This document shows positions 35,721-46,519 of a DNA stretch of 64,000 nucleotides, one piece after another (the first letter of the stretch is position 1; each line of letters opens with the position of its first letter). The DNA comes from an uncultured Adlercreutzia sp. GTDB taxonomy: Bacteria; Actinomycetota; Coriobacteriia; Coriobacteriales; Eggerthellaceae. The notes under the pieces were generated by a model, which was not told where the DNA came from, did not search any database, and saw nothing but the letters and a program-made list of their open reading frames with translations. The stretch lies in assembly GCF_958431955.1 (NCBI RefSeq), contig NZ_CAUASN010000001.1, positions 1-64,000 of the forward strand, written 5' to 3'. The position numbers were made by a program, and so were the translations under genes.

Positions 35721-36278
35721 TTACTCACCCTCCCGAGCATTCTGCGAGGTCAGGTACTTATCGCCGTCGGCGAACTTGCCGAGCACCGGGTTGCCGTCCT
35801 TGGTGGTGGTGCCGAACAGCTTGGCCGTGGCGCACTGCTGCACGACGATGACGTCGAAGCCGTGAGTGACAGCGGGGTCAACCTCCACCACGGCCTTCAG
35901 ATCGGGAGTGGAAGCACCGGGTGCGATAGGCTCGGTGTAGTACCACCAGCCCTCTTCGTTCTCGTTCACTGCCTGGGTCCAGCCATCGCCGGGCTCGAAG
36001 GAAAGCTCAACGCCGTTGATTTCGGGGTCGAACACCTTCACGCGTACCATGGCGTCAACCTCGCCGGTGTTCTGCACCGAGATGATCTTGCTGGCGCCAT
36101 CGGGCGTTTCCTGAACCTCGGTCGTGGGCGGGTTGGGATCGTATTTGAACTGAATCATGCCGGCGGCCTTGGTAGTGTCGGTATAGTAGGCCCACGCCGT
36201 GCCCGCAGCCCCGAGGGAAACCACGAGGGCGACAGACAGCGCAGCGGCCACGCGCTTGGAAAGGGCGCTCTTCTGCAT
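35721..36278 (-). CDS. TasA/camelysin-like exported protein (first)
   Basis: 185 residues. The signal peptide (SKRVAAALSVALVVSLGAAG, then TAWAYYTDTTKAAG) is of the SipW-cognate type, with an aromatic residue right after the cleavage site. The mature domain has KIISVQNTGEVDAMVRVKVF and later GWWYYTEPIAPG, patterns shared with TasA/camelysin. TasA polymerises into fibres outside the cell. ATG at 36278 with GGGGAGG 5 bases upstream; that site overlaps the end of the preceding 1233-residue gene. Confidence 0.8.
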   Translation of the reverse strand: MQKSALSKRVAAALSVALVVSLGAAGTAWAYYTDTTKAAGMIQFKYDPNPPTTEVQETPDGASKIISVQNTGEVDAMVRVKVFDPEINGVELSFEPGDGWTQAVNENEEGWWYYTEPIAPGASTPDLKAVVEVDPAVTHGFDVIVVQQCATAKLFGTTTKDGNPVLGKFADGDKYLTSQNAREGE

Positions 36279-36280
36279 GA

Positions 36281-39200
36281 CTACCTCCCCTCTTCCGTCG
36301 AAGGTCTGATAGGCGTATAGGTGAATCCGTTCTCACCGGAAGCGTAGCGGTTCACCGCGCCGGTGCCGTAAGACTCGTCCACATAGGTGTTATCGAAGGA
36401 CACCTCTACCACAGCTGTCTCGACTTCCGAGCCTTCCTCGACGCCCTTCACCTCCACCAGGGAGCGGTTGGGCGTGCCGTCGAAGTTATCGCCGCTGTAG
36501 TACTGTTCCTCAATGACATACCAACCTGCGGGCAGGCCCTCAAGCAGCTCGGAGGCGTTCATGTTCTCGCCCGCGCCGAAGGTGAAGCCCACCGTGTTCT
36601 CGTAGATCACGAACTCGGGGATGCGGTTCACCGCCGTGTGGCGGTCGGTGTAGCCCGTCACCTTGAACAGGGCCGTGGCCGTGCCGCTCTCAGCGGAGAA
36701 CTCATTCAGCGTCTTGTTGATCTGCAAGGCCCCGATAAGCTTCTTCGGATCCTCCGGCTCCGTGGACTCGCCGGGATCCTCCGGGCTGCCCGGATCGCGG
36801 CCGATGGCAATGCGGTCGTTGCAGCCAATGCCGCCGCCGTTGGTGTTGGAGTAGTTGCCCGTTACGAAGAGTACTGCCTTGGCCAAGGCTGCATCCTTGT
36901 CATCCGGGAGAGGATCCGCCTTCAGCGCCGTGAACCGGTCGGACTGAAGCACCGCATCGGCCGTTTTCGGGAAGGTGTCGGGATTGGTCAGATGGTAAAT
37001 GAGATGTTCCTGCTTGGACTCGCTGTTAGTGTAAGCCACCAACTTCTGCGGGCTGTCATCGAAATCGACCTTCTTGCGGAAGCCGTCGCTGCTGTTAGTC
37101 AGCTCCAAGGTGAGGAGGAATTTCGAGAAGCCTTCCACATCAGACTTCACTTGTTCCGACTTCTCCACACGGCCCGACCACTTTCCCTTGGGGTACGTGT
37201 CGCTCACCCTCTGCTTGACTTCAACAGTCACATAGTAGTCGGAGAAGTCCGTCACATCGCTGCTTCCGTCGGGAATGTAGATTTCAGCTACCTTAGTCGC
37301 AGGGTTGAAGAGGGCGTTGGGCGGCGAGACCACTTCCTGGCCGCTAAGGGTAAGGCCCGTTTGTACGTTCGGCCAACTACCGTCACGCCAAGTGCTGATG
37401 GTGCCCTTGTAGGACTCGGTATAGGTAATAGTGCCGCTCGTATAGCCCGTCCAACGGTAGAAGCCGCCGCCGAGCATGGAGTTGTACACCTCGCTGCGTC
37501 GTGCGCAGAAGAAATCGTCCGAAGCTCCGTCCTCGATATCGAGGCCGTAGGTGTCTTTATCATAGGCCCACTGATCGCCGAACTCGCCGGGGTTCGTCGT
37601 GGCGTTGGCCTGCTCTGCCGTGTTGTCGTAAATTGCCGCATCGGCCGTGACGACAAAGCCGTTGGTGCACACGCCCACGCCGCCGCCGAAGGCATGCGCC
37701 GTGTTGCCAGTGATGAGAGGATAGCGGACGAGCATGCCCGTGGTGGGATTCGAGGTATTGCTCGTAGCCTGCTCAAGGAAGAGAGCCCCTCCGCCGTAAT
37801 CCCAGGTGGTGGAGGTCATGTTATTGGTGAGGTAGCCAGCGTTGATGTAGCTGTCGTTGTTGGGATTTGAATCCAACGGCGTGTAGGACGTGCGAGCATG
37901 AATACCGCCGCCCTCGGAGGTACCGGCCCAGTTCGAGGCCACTATGACGTTCTCGACACACAGGGTGGGAGGCACCATACCGTATTTGTAATAGGTAATC
38001 ACCATGCCGCCGCCTGCATCAGAAGCATAATTGCTGGTGATCTGGGCATTGTTGATGGTCACCGCATCCAGGGCGAAGATACCGCCGCCGCCGCCGAGGC
38101 GGCCGCCATTGGACTTCTCGCCGGCTTGATGGTCATCGGTCTTGTCGTTCAGTGCACGGTTGTTGGTGATGAACACATCGTCAGAGATCTCCAGAGTGCT
38201 CGAGCCGGCCTCCTTATTGGCGCCCTTGCCGTGCAGATAGATAGCGCCGCCGTCGGCATTCGCGACATTGCCCGAGAGAACGGCGTTATCGGAAAGCTTC
38301 ACCGTCGTGTCGCCCTCGGCGTACACAGCGCCGCCCAGGCGTATGTCCGCGAAGCCGTCGGTCTTGACCTCCTTCAGCACCTCAGTGCCGGCGGTGTTGC
38401 CGGCAAGCAGGGCATTACCCCCGATGCTAAGATCGGTGTTATAGGCGAAGATGGCGCCGCCGTTGTTGTCGCCCGAGGCGGTATTGCCAGCAAGAATGGC
38501 ATTGCCGCCGACGTCCACGGTGGCACCTTCGGAATAGATAGCAGCGCCGTTGTCACCAGTGGATCCCACGAGGAAGCCACCCGACATGTTGATCGTAGCC
38601 GATTCGGCGGCGATGATCATCTGGGCGGCGTCGGCCATGGTAAGGCGCCCGCCTTCGATGTTGAGCGTACCGCCATATACCTGGGCAATGGAGACGCCCT
38701 CGGCAATATCGATGGAACCCGCACCGCTCAGGTCGAGCTTGTACTCGAACAGGTACTCCTCGGTCTGTCCCTTCGCCGGGCGATCGGTGTAGGCCTTCGT
38801 GATGAAGTACTGCAGCGTCTTATCCTCAGCATTGTAAGTAGCGGTCTTGCCGGTCATGGCCTCGAATTTGGCGCGGGCTTCTTCTCCGTCAGCAGGACTC
38901 GGAATCTTCTTGCCGTTGAACTCGGAATCGACTACCTCGAGCTCCTTCGCCGTGGCGTTCTCGCTCGTGTCGGTGATGGTGAGGGTAACTCCCTTGTTCA
39001 CCTTGAAGAGAAGCTCGGCGTACTCGGCAGTGATGTCGTGGCCGTTCAGATCGAGGGTCTTGTTGCCCTGCACCTTCACCGGCTCTACGCCCTCGGTGAT
39101 GTCGGCGGCGAGCTTCACCGTGCCCTGCTCGCCGTTCTGCAGAACATCGGCCACCTCGGCCCACGTGGTCACGCCCTCATCAGCCACAATGGTGACCACT

Positions 39201-39982
39201 ACCGTGGCACCGCGATCGGCGGCCGAGGAGAGCACACTCATGGGAATGGTGTAGGTGCCGTCTTCGTTGGCGGGCAGCGTAATGGACTCCACTGCCTCTT
39301 CTTCACTATCGTCCACCGTAGGAGCGGCGGCCATCGGGGGATACTCGTCGACGAGCTCCTCCTCTACGGCGTCGCCGTTCGTGGAAGCAAGGGCCGTGGC
39401 ATCGTCCTCAATGGAATCCTGCAGGATGACGGCCGTTTCCGGAATGACCTCCATCTCCTGCTCCATATACATAGCGCCGTCGTGAGTTGCCTCGACCGCG
39501 CCTTCCGGTTCGGAGCTATCCGTCGCATCTTCGGGAGCGGAAGGGTCACTCTCAGCCGTCGCATCAGAAGCGTCAATAGAGTCGTCCTCTGCGGACGACT
39601 CTCCGATAATCAGATTATCGGAAGGCTGCTTGGAACCCATGGCAGCGCGGGCCTGGGGCTGGCCTCCCTCGGTTGCGTAGGACACAGTCACCGGAGAGGA
39701 GTCGGCACCGGCATCGACGCTAAACGCCAGATCGGCATCAGTAGCGGCGGCGTAGGTAGCCGCCGAATCCGCCGTGAACGATTGGCCATCTACCTCAACG
39801 GTAGCGCCGGGCGCCTCGATCTTGAACTGCACCTCGACAGTCTGATCGTCCGCCAGCGCCTGATGGGTGCCCGCTACGGCAAAGTTGCCGAACGAGACCA
39901 CGAGCGCGGCGGCGACCATTGAGGCAAGCACCTTCTTGGCCTTCGAGAACTCATACGTAACGTGGTGAGTCATCGCCTTCAT
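36281..39982 (-). CDS. Giant secreted beta-helix protein with SpaA/Cna-B-like end
   Basis: 1233 residues. The signal peptide has a long n-region (hydrophobic core about 19-38, cut after QALA). An acidic segment (about 120-240) follows, then a right-handed beta-helix (pectin-lyase-like) region of about 550 residues with repeats such as NAILAGNTASGDNNGGAIFA, as in polymorphic-outer-membrane-type adhesins. Near the C-terminus a SpaA/Cna-B-like domain (about 1085-1215) carries LLEGLPAGWYVIEE and VSFDNTYVD. There is no C-terminal membrane helix or sorting motif, so it must be secreted or held by a partner. First gene of the surface operon. ATG at 39982 with GAGGAG 9 bases upstream. Confidence 0.85.
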   Translation of the reverse strand: MKAMTHHVTYEFSKAKKVLASMVAAALVVSFGNFAVAGTHQALADDQTVEVQFKIEAPGATVEVDGQSFTADSAATYAAATDADLAFSVDAGADSSPVTVSYATEGGQPQARAAMGSKQPSDNLIIGESSAEDDSIDASDATAESDPSAPEDATDSSEPEGAVEATHDGAMYMEQEMEVIPETAVILQDSIEDDATALASTNGDAVEEELVDEYPPMAAAPTVDDSEEEAVESITLPANEDGTYTIPMSVLSSAADRGATVVVTIVADEGVTTWAEVADVLQNGEQGTVKLAADITEGVEPVKVQGNKTLDLNGHDITAEYAELLFKVNKGVTLTITDTSENATAKELEVVDSEFNGKKIPSPADGEEARAKFEAMTGKTATYNAEDKTLQYFITKAYTDRPAKGQTEEYLFEYKLDLSGAGSIDIAEGVSIAQVYGGTLNIEGGRLTMADAAQMIIAAESATINMSGGFLVGSTGDNGAAIYSEGATVDVGGNAILAGNTASGDNNGGAIFAYNTDLSIGGNALLAGNTAGTEVLKEVKTDGFADIRLGGAVYAEGDTTVKLSDNAVLSGNVANADGGAIYLHGKGANKEAGSSTLEISDDVFITNNRALNDKTDDHQAGEKSNGGRLGGGGGIFALDAVTINNAQITSNYASDAGGGMVITYYKYGMVPPTLCVENVIVASNWAGTSEGGGIHARTSYTPLDSNPNNDSYINAGYLTNNMTSTTWDYGGGALFLEQATSNTSNPTTGMLVRYPLITGNTAHAFGGGVGVCTNGFVVTADAAIYDNTAEQANATTNPGEFGDQWAYDKDTYGLDIEDGASDDFFCARRSEVYNSMLGGGFYRWTGYTSGTITYTESYKGTISTWRDGSWPNVQTGLTLSGQEVVSPPNALFNPATKVAEIYIPDGSSDVTDFSDYYVTVEVKQRVSDTYPKGKWSGRVEKSEQVKSDVEGFSKFLLTLELTNSSDGFRKKVDFDDSPQKLVAYTNSESKQEHLIYHLTNPDTFPKTADAVLQSDRFTALKADPLPDDKDAALAKAVLFVTGNYSNTNGGGIGCNDRIAIGRDPGSPEDPGESTEPEDPKKLIGALQINKTLNEFSAESGTATALFKVTGYTDRHTAVNRIPEFVIYENTVGFTFGAGENMNASELLEGLPAGWYVIEEQYYSGDNFDGTPNRSLVEVKGVEEGSEVETAVVEVSFDNTYVDESYGTGAVNRYASGENGFTYTPIRPSTEEGR

Positions 39983-40083
39983 AGTTCACCGCTCCTCTTG
40001 CGAGGCGAAGTCTCCTTCTCCGCCTCTGGTTCCTCTCTCTGCACGGGCATCCGCCCGAAATTCCCTGATATTTGTGATCATCT

Positions 40084-40113
40084 ATTGTACCGCCGTCAAC
40101 TTGCTGTTGTCTA
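40084..40113 (-). promoter_or_regulatory. Promoter of the surface-protein operon
   Basis: On the minus strand TAGACA (40108-40113) and TACAAT (40084-40089) are separated by 18 bases, each one mismatch from consensus. The start codon is about 100 bases downstream. Confidence 0.55.
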
Positions 40114-40165
40114 CTCGTCAATTCGGTTTTAGATGAACTGGGCCGTATCAGGAGTCAATCTGACT

Positions 40166-40184
40166 TTTCTATCATAGATAGAAA
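40166..40184. promoter_or_regulatory. Palindrome upstream of the surface operon promoter
   Basis: TTTCTATC-ATA-GATAGAAA has perfect 8-bp arms. It lies about 53 bases upstream of the -35 and is flanked by CTGAC and GTCAG. It is a candidate binding site for a dimeric activator or repressor. Confidence 0.45.
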
Positions 40185-40307
40185 CTGAGATTTGTCAGAC
40201 TTTACGGGAAGATGACAGTAAGTTGACATGGTATCGAATAGGAAAAATGAATGGGATAAGCCCATCTGCCACCGCTCACGTTGCAGAAGAGACCGAAGAG
40301 GGAGTGA

Positions 40308-40341
40308 AAAAGAAGAAGCCGGATCCTATGACCCGGCTTCT
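40308..40341 (-). terminator. Terminator of tRNA-Ala
   Basis: AGAAGCCGG / CCGGCTTCT (9 bp) with a 10-base loop, followed on the minus strand by TTTTCTTTTTC. Confidence 0.85.
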
Positions 40342-40349
40342 GAAATGAT

Positions 40350-40425
40350 TGGTGGAGCATAGGGGGATCGAACCCCTGACCTCAGGCTTGCAAAGCCCGC
40401 GCTCTCCCAGCTGAGCTAATGCCCC
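40350..40425 (-). tRNA. tRNA-Ala (TGC)
   Basis: 76 bases with encoded CCA. It starts GGGGCATTAGCTCAG, has anticodon TGC in the loop CTTTGCAAG and T-arm AGGGGTTCGATCCCCT. Confidence 0.97.
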
Positions 40426-40459
40426 GTGGCGATACACTTTCTCGATCATTGCCCTGGCA

Positions 40460-40475
40460 TGTTTCACGTGAAAAC
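40460..40475. promoter_or_regulatory. parS-like site 1
   Basis: TGTTTCACGTGAAAAC matches the parS consensus TGTTNCACGTGAAACA except at the last two positions. It is the most origin-distal site on the left and lies between two tRNA genes. Confidence 0.6.
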
Positions 40476-40492
40476 GGGCCAGAATATAATAA

Positions 40493-40530
40493 ACGCTCCA
40501 CCGGCTAACTCGGCTCACGGTGGAGCGTTT
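40493..40530 (-). terminator. Terminator of tRNA-Ile
   Basis: A 13-bp stem, AAACGCTCCACCG / CGGTGGAGCGTTT, followed on the minus strand by ATTATATT. It indicates the tRNA-Ile and tRNA-Ala genes have separate 3' ends. Confidence 0.75.
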
Positions 40531-40542
40531 ATCGCAAAGTAA

Positions 40543-40619
<77 letters not shown>

Positions 40620-40637
40620 TTGAAAAAGTGCTTGACT

Positions 40638-40666
40638 ATCTTACGATGAACAGAGGGGCGGGTCAA
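40638..40666 (-). promoter_or_regulatory. Promoter of tRNA-Ile
   Basis: TTGACC (40661-40666) and TAAGAT (40638-40643) on the minus strand with a 17-base spacer, about 19 bases before the mature tRNA 5' end. Confidence 0.65.
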
Positions 40667-40813
40667 GAAAAAACTTTACCGAATTGCAAAATTCATTTTC
40701 GGAGCGGCGAGCGGCAAACATGGGAAAATAAGAGGCACGAAACGAAGCTGCGAACCCGTGCGGCTGAGCCCCTTGAACGGCGCGGGAAGCTGAGGCGAAG
40801 CGAGGAGGTCGGC

Positions 40814-41320
40814 ATGGTTCCCCTGAAAGTGCTCACATTGGTCGTGGCCGGCCCGACACAGCCCTCGGTACTCGTGCTGCAACCGGTAGAGGACTCGCCG
40901 GCGGGGAAGTCGCGTATCATTCCCATTTGGGTGGGACCCACCGAGGCAGCGCAAATCGGAATGGCTCTCGAGCATGTGAAGTTGGAGCGCCCTATGACCC
41001 ATGATCTGTTCCTGGATGCGCTGACCAACTTGGATGCGCGCGTGGATTCCGTCGTCATTTACCAGGCACGGGGGCAGGTGTTCTTCTCCCACCTCATTCT
41101 GAGCCAGGCGGGGCGCCTTATCACCCTGGATGCGCGGCCGAGCGATGCCGTGTCCCTCGCGCTGCGCCAGGATGCACCTCTCTATATTGAGGAAGCAGTG
41201 CTCGATTCGGCTTCGTTTCCCTTCCTGTTCCGGGGTGAGCAGCAGACCGAGGCGGAGTTGGCCGAGTTCAAGACCTTCCTCGACCATATTTCACCCGATG
41301 ATTTCGGGGAACTTTCCTAG
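40814..41320 (+). CDS. DUF151 bifunctional-nuclease-family protein
   Basis: 168 residues, typical of the family. It starts MVPLKVLTLVVAGPTQPSV, then IIPIWVGPTEAAQIGMAL and DARPSDAVSLALR, the diagnostic motifs. Homologues have RNase and DNase activity in plants and Mycobacterium; the bacterial role is unclear. ATG at 40814 with GAGGAGG 6 bases upstream. It faces gyrA convergently, with a shared terminator between. Confidence 0.9.
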   Translation: MVPLKVLTLVVAGPTQPSVLVLQPVEDSPAGKSRIIPIWVGPTEAAQIGMALEHVKLERPMTHDLFLDALTNLDARVDSVVIYQARGQVFFSHLILSQAGRLITLDARPSDAVSLALRQDAPLYIEEAVLDSASFPFLFRGEQQTEAELAEFKTFLDHISPDDFGELS

Positions 41321-41333
41321 CCATTCAGACAAG

Positions 41334-41364
41334 AAGAGCCGCAGGTTAGTGCGGCTCTTCCCTT
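41334..41364. terminator. Bidirectional terminator between the DUF151 gene and gyrA
   Basis: A 10-bp stem, AAGAGCCGCA / TGCGGCTCTT, with a 6-base loop. It is followed by CCCTTCTCG in the plus direction and CTTGTC in the minus direction, between convergent genes. Confidence 0.75.
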
Positions 41365-41387
41365 CTCGCGATTGAAACGAGTTGGAA

Positions 41388-44237
41388 CTACTCCTCAGTC
41401 GCCTCGATCTCAACCTCTTCGATATCGCCGTCGTCTCCGTCGATGTCGTCGATGGCGAGCGTGCCGTCGGTGCTCTCCTCATCGAGCAGGTCGAGCTGGT
41501 TCTCGTCGGCGGGGCCTTCCTTCTTGGCCTTCTTCTTGCCGGTGGAGGAAATGGCCACGGCGCAGACCTTGTCCTTGTCGGCTACGTTCATCACCTTCAC
41601 GCCCTGAGTGGAACGGCCGAGCTCGGAGATGCCCTTCACCGGAGTGCGCACGATGACGCCCTCCTCGGACACGATCATGATCTCGTCCTCGGGAGCGACA
41701 ATCTTCATAACCGCGAGCAGGCCCTTCTTGTGGGTCATGGTGATGGTGTACACGCCCTGGCCGCCGCGATGATGCTCGGGGTACTCCTCGATCTTGGTGC
41801 GCTTGCCGTAGCCCTTCTCGGTAATGACGAACAGGTCGGTACCGGGGCGGGCGATTTCCATGCCGAGCACGTGGGCGTCGGCCGGCACGTTCATGCCGCG
41901 CACGCCCATGGTGCCGCGGCCCATGGCGCGGGCCTCGGACTCGTCCCACAGAATGGCCTTGCCGGCGCTGGACACCATGATGACCTTCTCGCCCTTGGCC
42001 ACGCGCTTCACCGAAATGAGCTCGTCGTCTTCCTTCAAGTTGATGGCGATGAGCCCGTCGCGGCGAGTGCGGTCGTACTGGTCCATGGAGGTCTTCTTCA
42101 CGTTGCCCTGGGCGGTGGCGAACATGAGGAACTCCTCGGCGGGGAAGTCCTTCGTGGCGATGACGGCCGAGATGGACTCGCCCTTCTCCAACGGCAGCAG
42201 GTTCACGATGGCCGTGCCGCGGGCATGGCGGCTCGCCTCGGGAATCTCGTACACCTTCAGGCGATACACCTTGCCCTTGGTGGAGAAGAACAGCATGTAG
42301 GAGTGAGTGGAAGCCACGAACAGGTGCTCCACGAAGTCGGCGTCCTTTAAGTTCACGCCCTGCATGCCCTTGCCGCCGCGCTTCTGCTGGCGGTAGGTGC
42401 TCACGGGCAGGCGCTTGATGTAACCGGCCTTGGTCATGGTGACGACCATGTTCTCCTCGGCGATGAGGTCTTCCACCTCGATATCCTTCGCCTCGCCGGT
42501 GATGCGGGTGCGGCGCGGGTTGCCGTACTTCTTCTTGATCTCCTGCAGCTCCTCCTTGATAACCTCTTTCAGCAGGTTCTCGTCGGCGAGGATGCGCTTG
42601 TAGTAGGCGATCTTCTCGCGGAGCTCGGCCAGCTCTTCTTCGATCTTCTCGCGCTCCAGTCCGGTCAGGCGGCGCAGGCGCATCTCCAAGATGGCGTTGG
42701 TCTGCTTCTCGGAGAGACCGAAGCGCTCGGTCAGGCGCGCGCCGGCTTCCTTGTCGGTCTGGGACGAGCGGATGATCTGGATAACCTCGTCGATGTTGTC
42801 GAGGGCGATGATGTAGCCCTCGAGGATGTGCTCGCGCTCCTCGGCCTTGGCCAGCTCGTAGCGCGTGCGGCGGGTGACGACGTCCTTCTGGTGCTCGATG
42901 TAATAGTGCAGGATCTCCTTCAGCGACAGCACGCGCGGAGTGCCGTTCACCAGGGCCAGCATGTTGGCGCCGAAACCCACCTGCAGCTGGGTGTGCTTGT
43001 ACAGCTTGTTCAACACCACCTGCGGAATGGCGTTGGACTTCAGGTCGATGATGATGTCGATGCCCTTGCGATCGGCAGCGTCGTGGATGTTGCTGATCTC
43101 GGGCAGCTTCTTGTCGCGCACGAGCTCGCCGAGCTTCTCCAGCAGGCGCTTGCGGTTCACCTGATAGGGAATCTCCTTCACCACGATGGAGGCGCGGCCG
43201 TTCTTCTTCTCCTCGATTTCGCACTTCGCGCGGATGGTGAGGTTGCCATGACCGGTCTCGTAGGCATCCAGGATGCCCTTCTTGCCCATGATGAGACCGC
43301 CGGTGGGGAAGTCGGGGCCGGGCATAACCTGGAGCAGCTCCTCGGTAGTGCACTCCGGATTGTCCATCATCAGGCAGGTGGCGTCGATGGCCTCGCCGAG
43401 ATTGTGCGGCGGAATGTTCGTGGCCATGCCGACGGCGATGCCGTTCGAGCCGTTCACCAGCAGGTTCGGGAAACGGGAGGGCAGGACGGTCGGCTCCTGC
43501 AGGCTCTCGTCGTAGTTGGGCTGGAAGTCGACGGTTTCCTTGTCGAGGTCGCGCAGCAGCTCCATGGCCGGCTTGTCCAGACGGGCCTCGGTGTAACGCA
43601 TGGCGGCGGCGGAGTCGCCGTCGATGGAGCCGAAGTTGCCATGGCCGTCGATGAGGGGCAGGCGCAGGCTGAAGGGCTGGGCCAGGCGCACCATAGTGTC
43701 GTACACGGCCGAGTCGCCATGGGGGTGGTACTTGCCGATCACGTCGCCGACGGTACGGGCCGACTTCATGTGCGGCTTGCTGGGCGTGTAGCCCGATTCG
43801 TTCATGGCGTACAGAATACGGCGATGCACCGGCTTCAAGCCGTCGCGCACGTCAGGCAGGGCGCGGGACACGATAACCGACATGGAGTACTCGAGGAAGG
43901 AGGTCTGCATCTCCTTGCCGAGGAACGCGGCGCGCACCGTGGTGCCCTCGCCGCCGTTGGCACCCTCGATGATGGAGCCGTGGGGGTTGGGCATATCCAC
44001 GATCAGCGAGCGGGCGCGCTCCTCCTCGGAGACGAAGCCCGGCTCGTTGCCGTCGGCGTCGGCGTCTTCCACATCGTCTTCCTCGTCGATAGTGGAGCTG
44101 GCGCTGGCAAGCTCGGCGTCCTCGTCGCCCTCGTCATCGGTGTCGACATCTTCGGCCAGGTAGAGGGCGTCCTCCTCGGCGGCCTCTACCTCGTCGCGCT
44201 CGTCGGCGTCGAAGTTCTCGTCTTCAAAATCTGCCAT
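41388..44237 (-). CDS. gyrA: DNA gyrase subunit A
   Basis: 949 residues. Gyrase introduces negative supercoils as an A2B2 complex. The active Tyr is residue 215 ([11 protein letters not shown]) and the quinolone pocket is [11 protein letters not shown] (Ser175, Asp180: susceptible-type residues). The GyrA box is QQKRGGKG in the C-terminal beta-pinwheel. An N-terminal acidic extension of about 90 residues, absent from E. coli GyrA, precedes the fold. The C-terminus is also acidic. ATG at 44237 with AAAGGAAA upstream. Confidence 0.98.
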   Translation of the reverse strand: MADFEDENFDADERDEVEAAEEDALYLAEDVDTDDEGDEDAELASASSTIDEEDDVEDADADGNEPGFVSEEERARSLIVDMPNPHGSIIEGANGGEGTTVRAAFLGKEMQTSFLEYSMSVIVSRALPDVRDGLKPVHRRILYAMNESGYTPSKPHMKSARTVGDVIGKYHPHGDSAVYDTMVRLAQPFSLRLPLIDGHGNFGSIDGDSAAAMRYTEARLDKPAMELLRDLDKETVDFQPNYDESLQEPTVLPSRFPNLLVNGSNGIAVGMATNIPPHNLGEAIDATCLMMDNPECTTEELLQVMPGPDFPTGGLIMGKKGILDAYETGHGNLTIRAKCEIEEKKNGRASIVVKEIPYQVNRKRLLEKLGELVRDKKLPEISNIHDAADRKGIDIIIDLKSNAIPQVVLNKLYKHTQLQVGFGANMLALVNGTPRVLSLKEILHYYIEHQKDVVTRRTRYELAKAEEREHILEGYIIALDNIDEVIQIIRSSQTDKEAGARLTERFGLSEKQTNAILEMRLRRLTGLEREKIEEELAELREKIAYYKRILADENLLKEVIKEELQEIKKKYGNPRRTRITGEAKDIEVEDLIAEENMVVTMTKAGYIKRLPVSTYRQQKRGGKGMQGVNLKDADFVEHLFVASTHSYMLFFSTKGKVYRLKVYEIPEASRHARGTAIVNLLPLEKGESISAVIATKDFPAEEFLMFATAQGNVKKTSMDQYDRTRRDGLIAINLKEDDELISVKRVAKGEKVIMVSSAGKAILWDESEARAMGRGTMGVRGMNVPADAHVLGMEIARPGTDLFVITEKGYGKRTKIEEYPEHHRGGQGVYTITMTHKKGLLAVMKIVAPEDEIMIVSEEGVIVRTPVKGISELGRSTQGVKVMNVADKDKVCAVAISSTGKKKAKKEGPADENQLDLLDEESTDGTLAIDDIDGDDGDIEEVEIEATEE

Positions 44238-44274
44238 CAGTTTCCTTTCTTTAGAAACTTACAAGGCTCTGTCC

Positions 44275-44390
44275 GAGGGAGTGCGGCCGGGGTGGCCGTG
44301 CTCAAGCAATGGCTCGCTCAGCGAAACAGTCCAGTGGACTGTTTCGTTCGCTGCGCAACCTGCGCGCGGCCACCCCGGCCGCACTCCCTC
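44275..44390. repeat. Nested inverted repeat between gyrB and gyrA
   Basis: Outer arms 44275-44298 and 44367-44390 are perfect 24-bp reverse complements (GAGGGAGTGCGG... and its complement). Inside, 44323-44345 is a second palindrome with 11-bp arms around one base (GAAACAGTCCA / TGGACTGTTTC). It fills most of the 169-base spacer. It may be a strong mRNA hairpin, an attenuator or terminator between gyrB and gyrA, or a small palindromic repeat element. Confidence 0.85.
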
Positions 44391-44406
44391 TACTCTTACC
44401 TACTCC

Positions 44407-46431
<2,025 letters not shown>

Positions 46432-46519
46432 TTACATGACCTAGTTTTCTCAATGCGGTCTGAGAACGGCTTGTATGGGGCCTTCTAAGGGGTGGTTTTG
46501 ATTCTTTGTGGGGAAAATA

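Larger units (their letters stand above)
39983..40349. other. Promoter region of the surface operon and tRNA-Ala terminator
   Basis: About 370 bases, A+T-rich for this genome. It holds a sigma-70-like promoter (40084-40113) and a 19-base palindrome (40166-40184) upstream of the 1233-residue protein, and the tRNA-Ala terminator at 40314-40341. No gene was recognised. Confidence 0.5.

Noticed and set aside
37898..39922. 674-residue open frame opposite the 1233-residue surface protein
   Set aside because: It is antisense to a protein with signal peptide, beta-helix repeats and Cna-B-like domain, and it matches no known motif.
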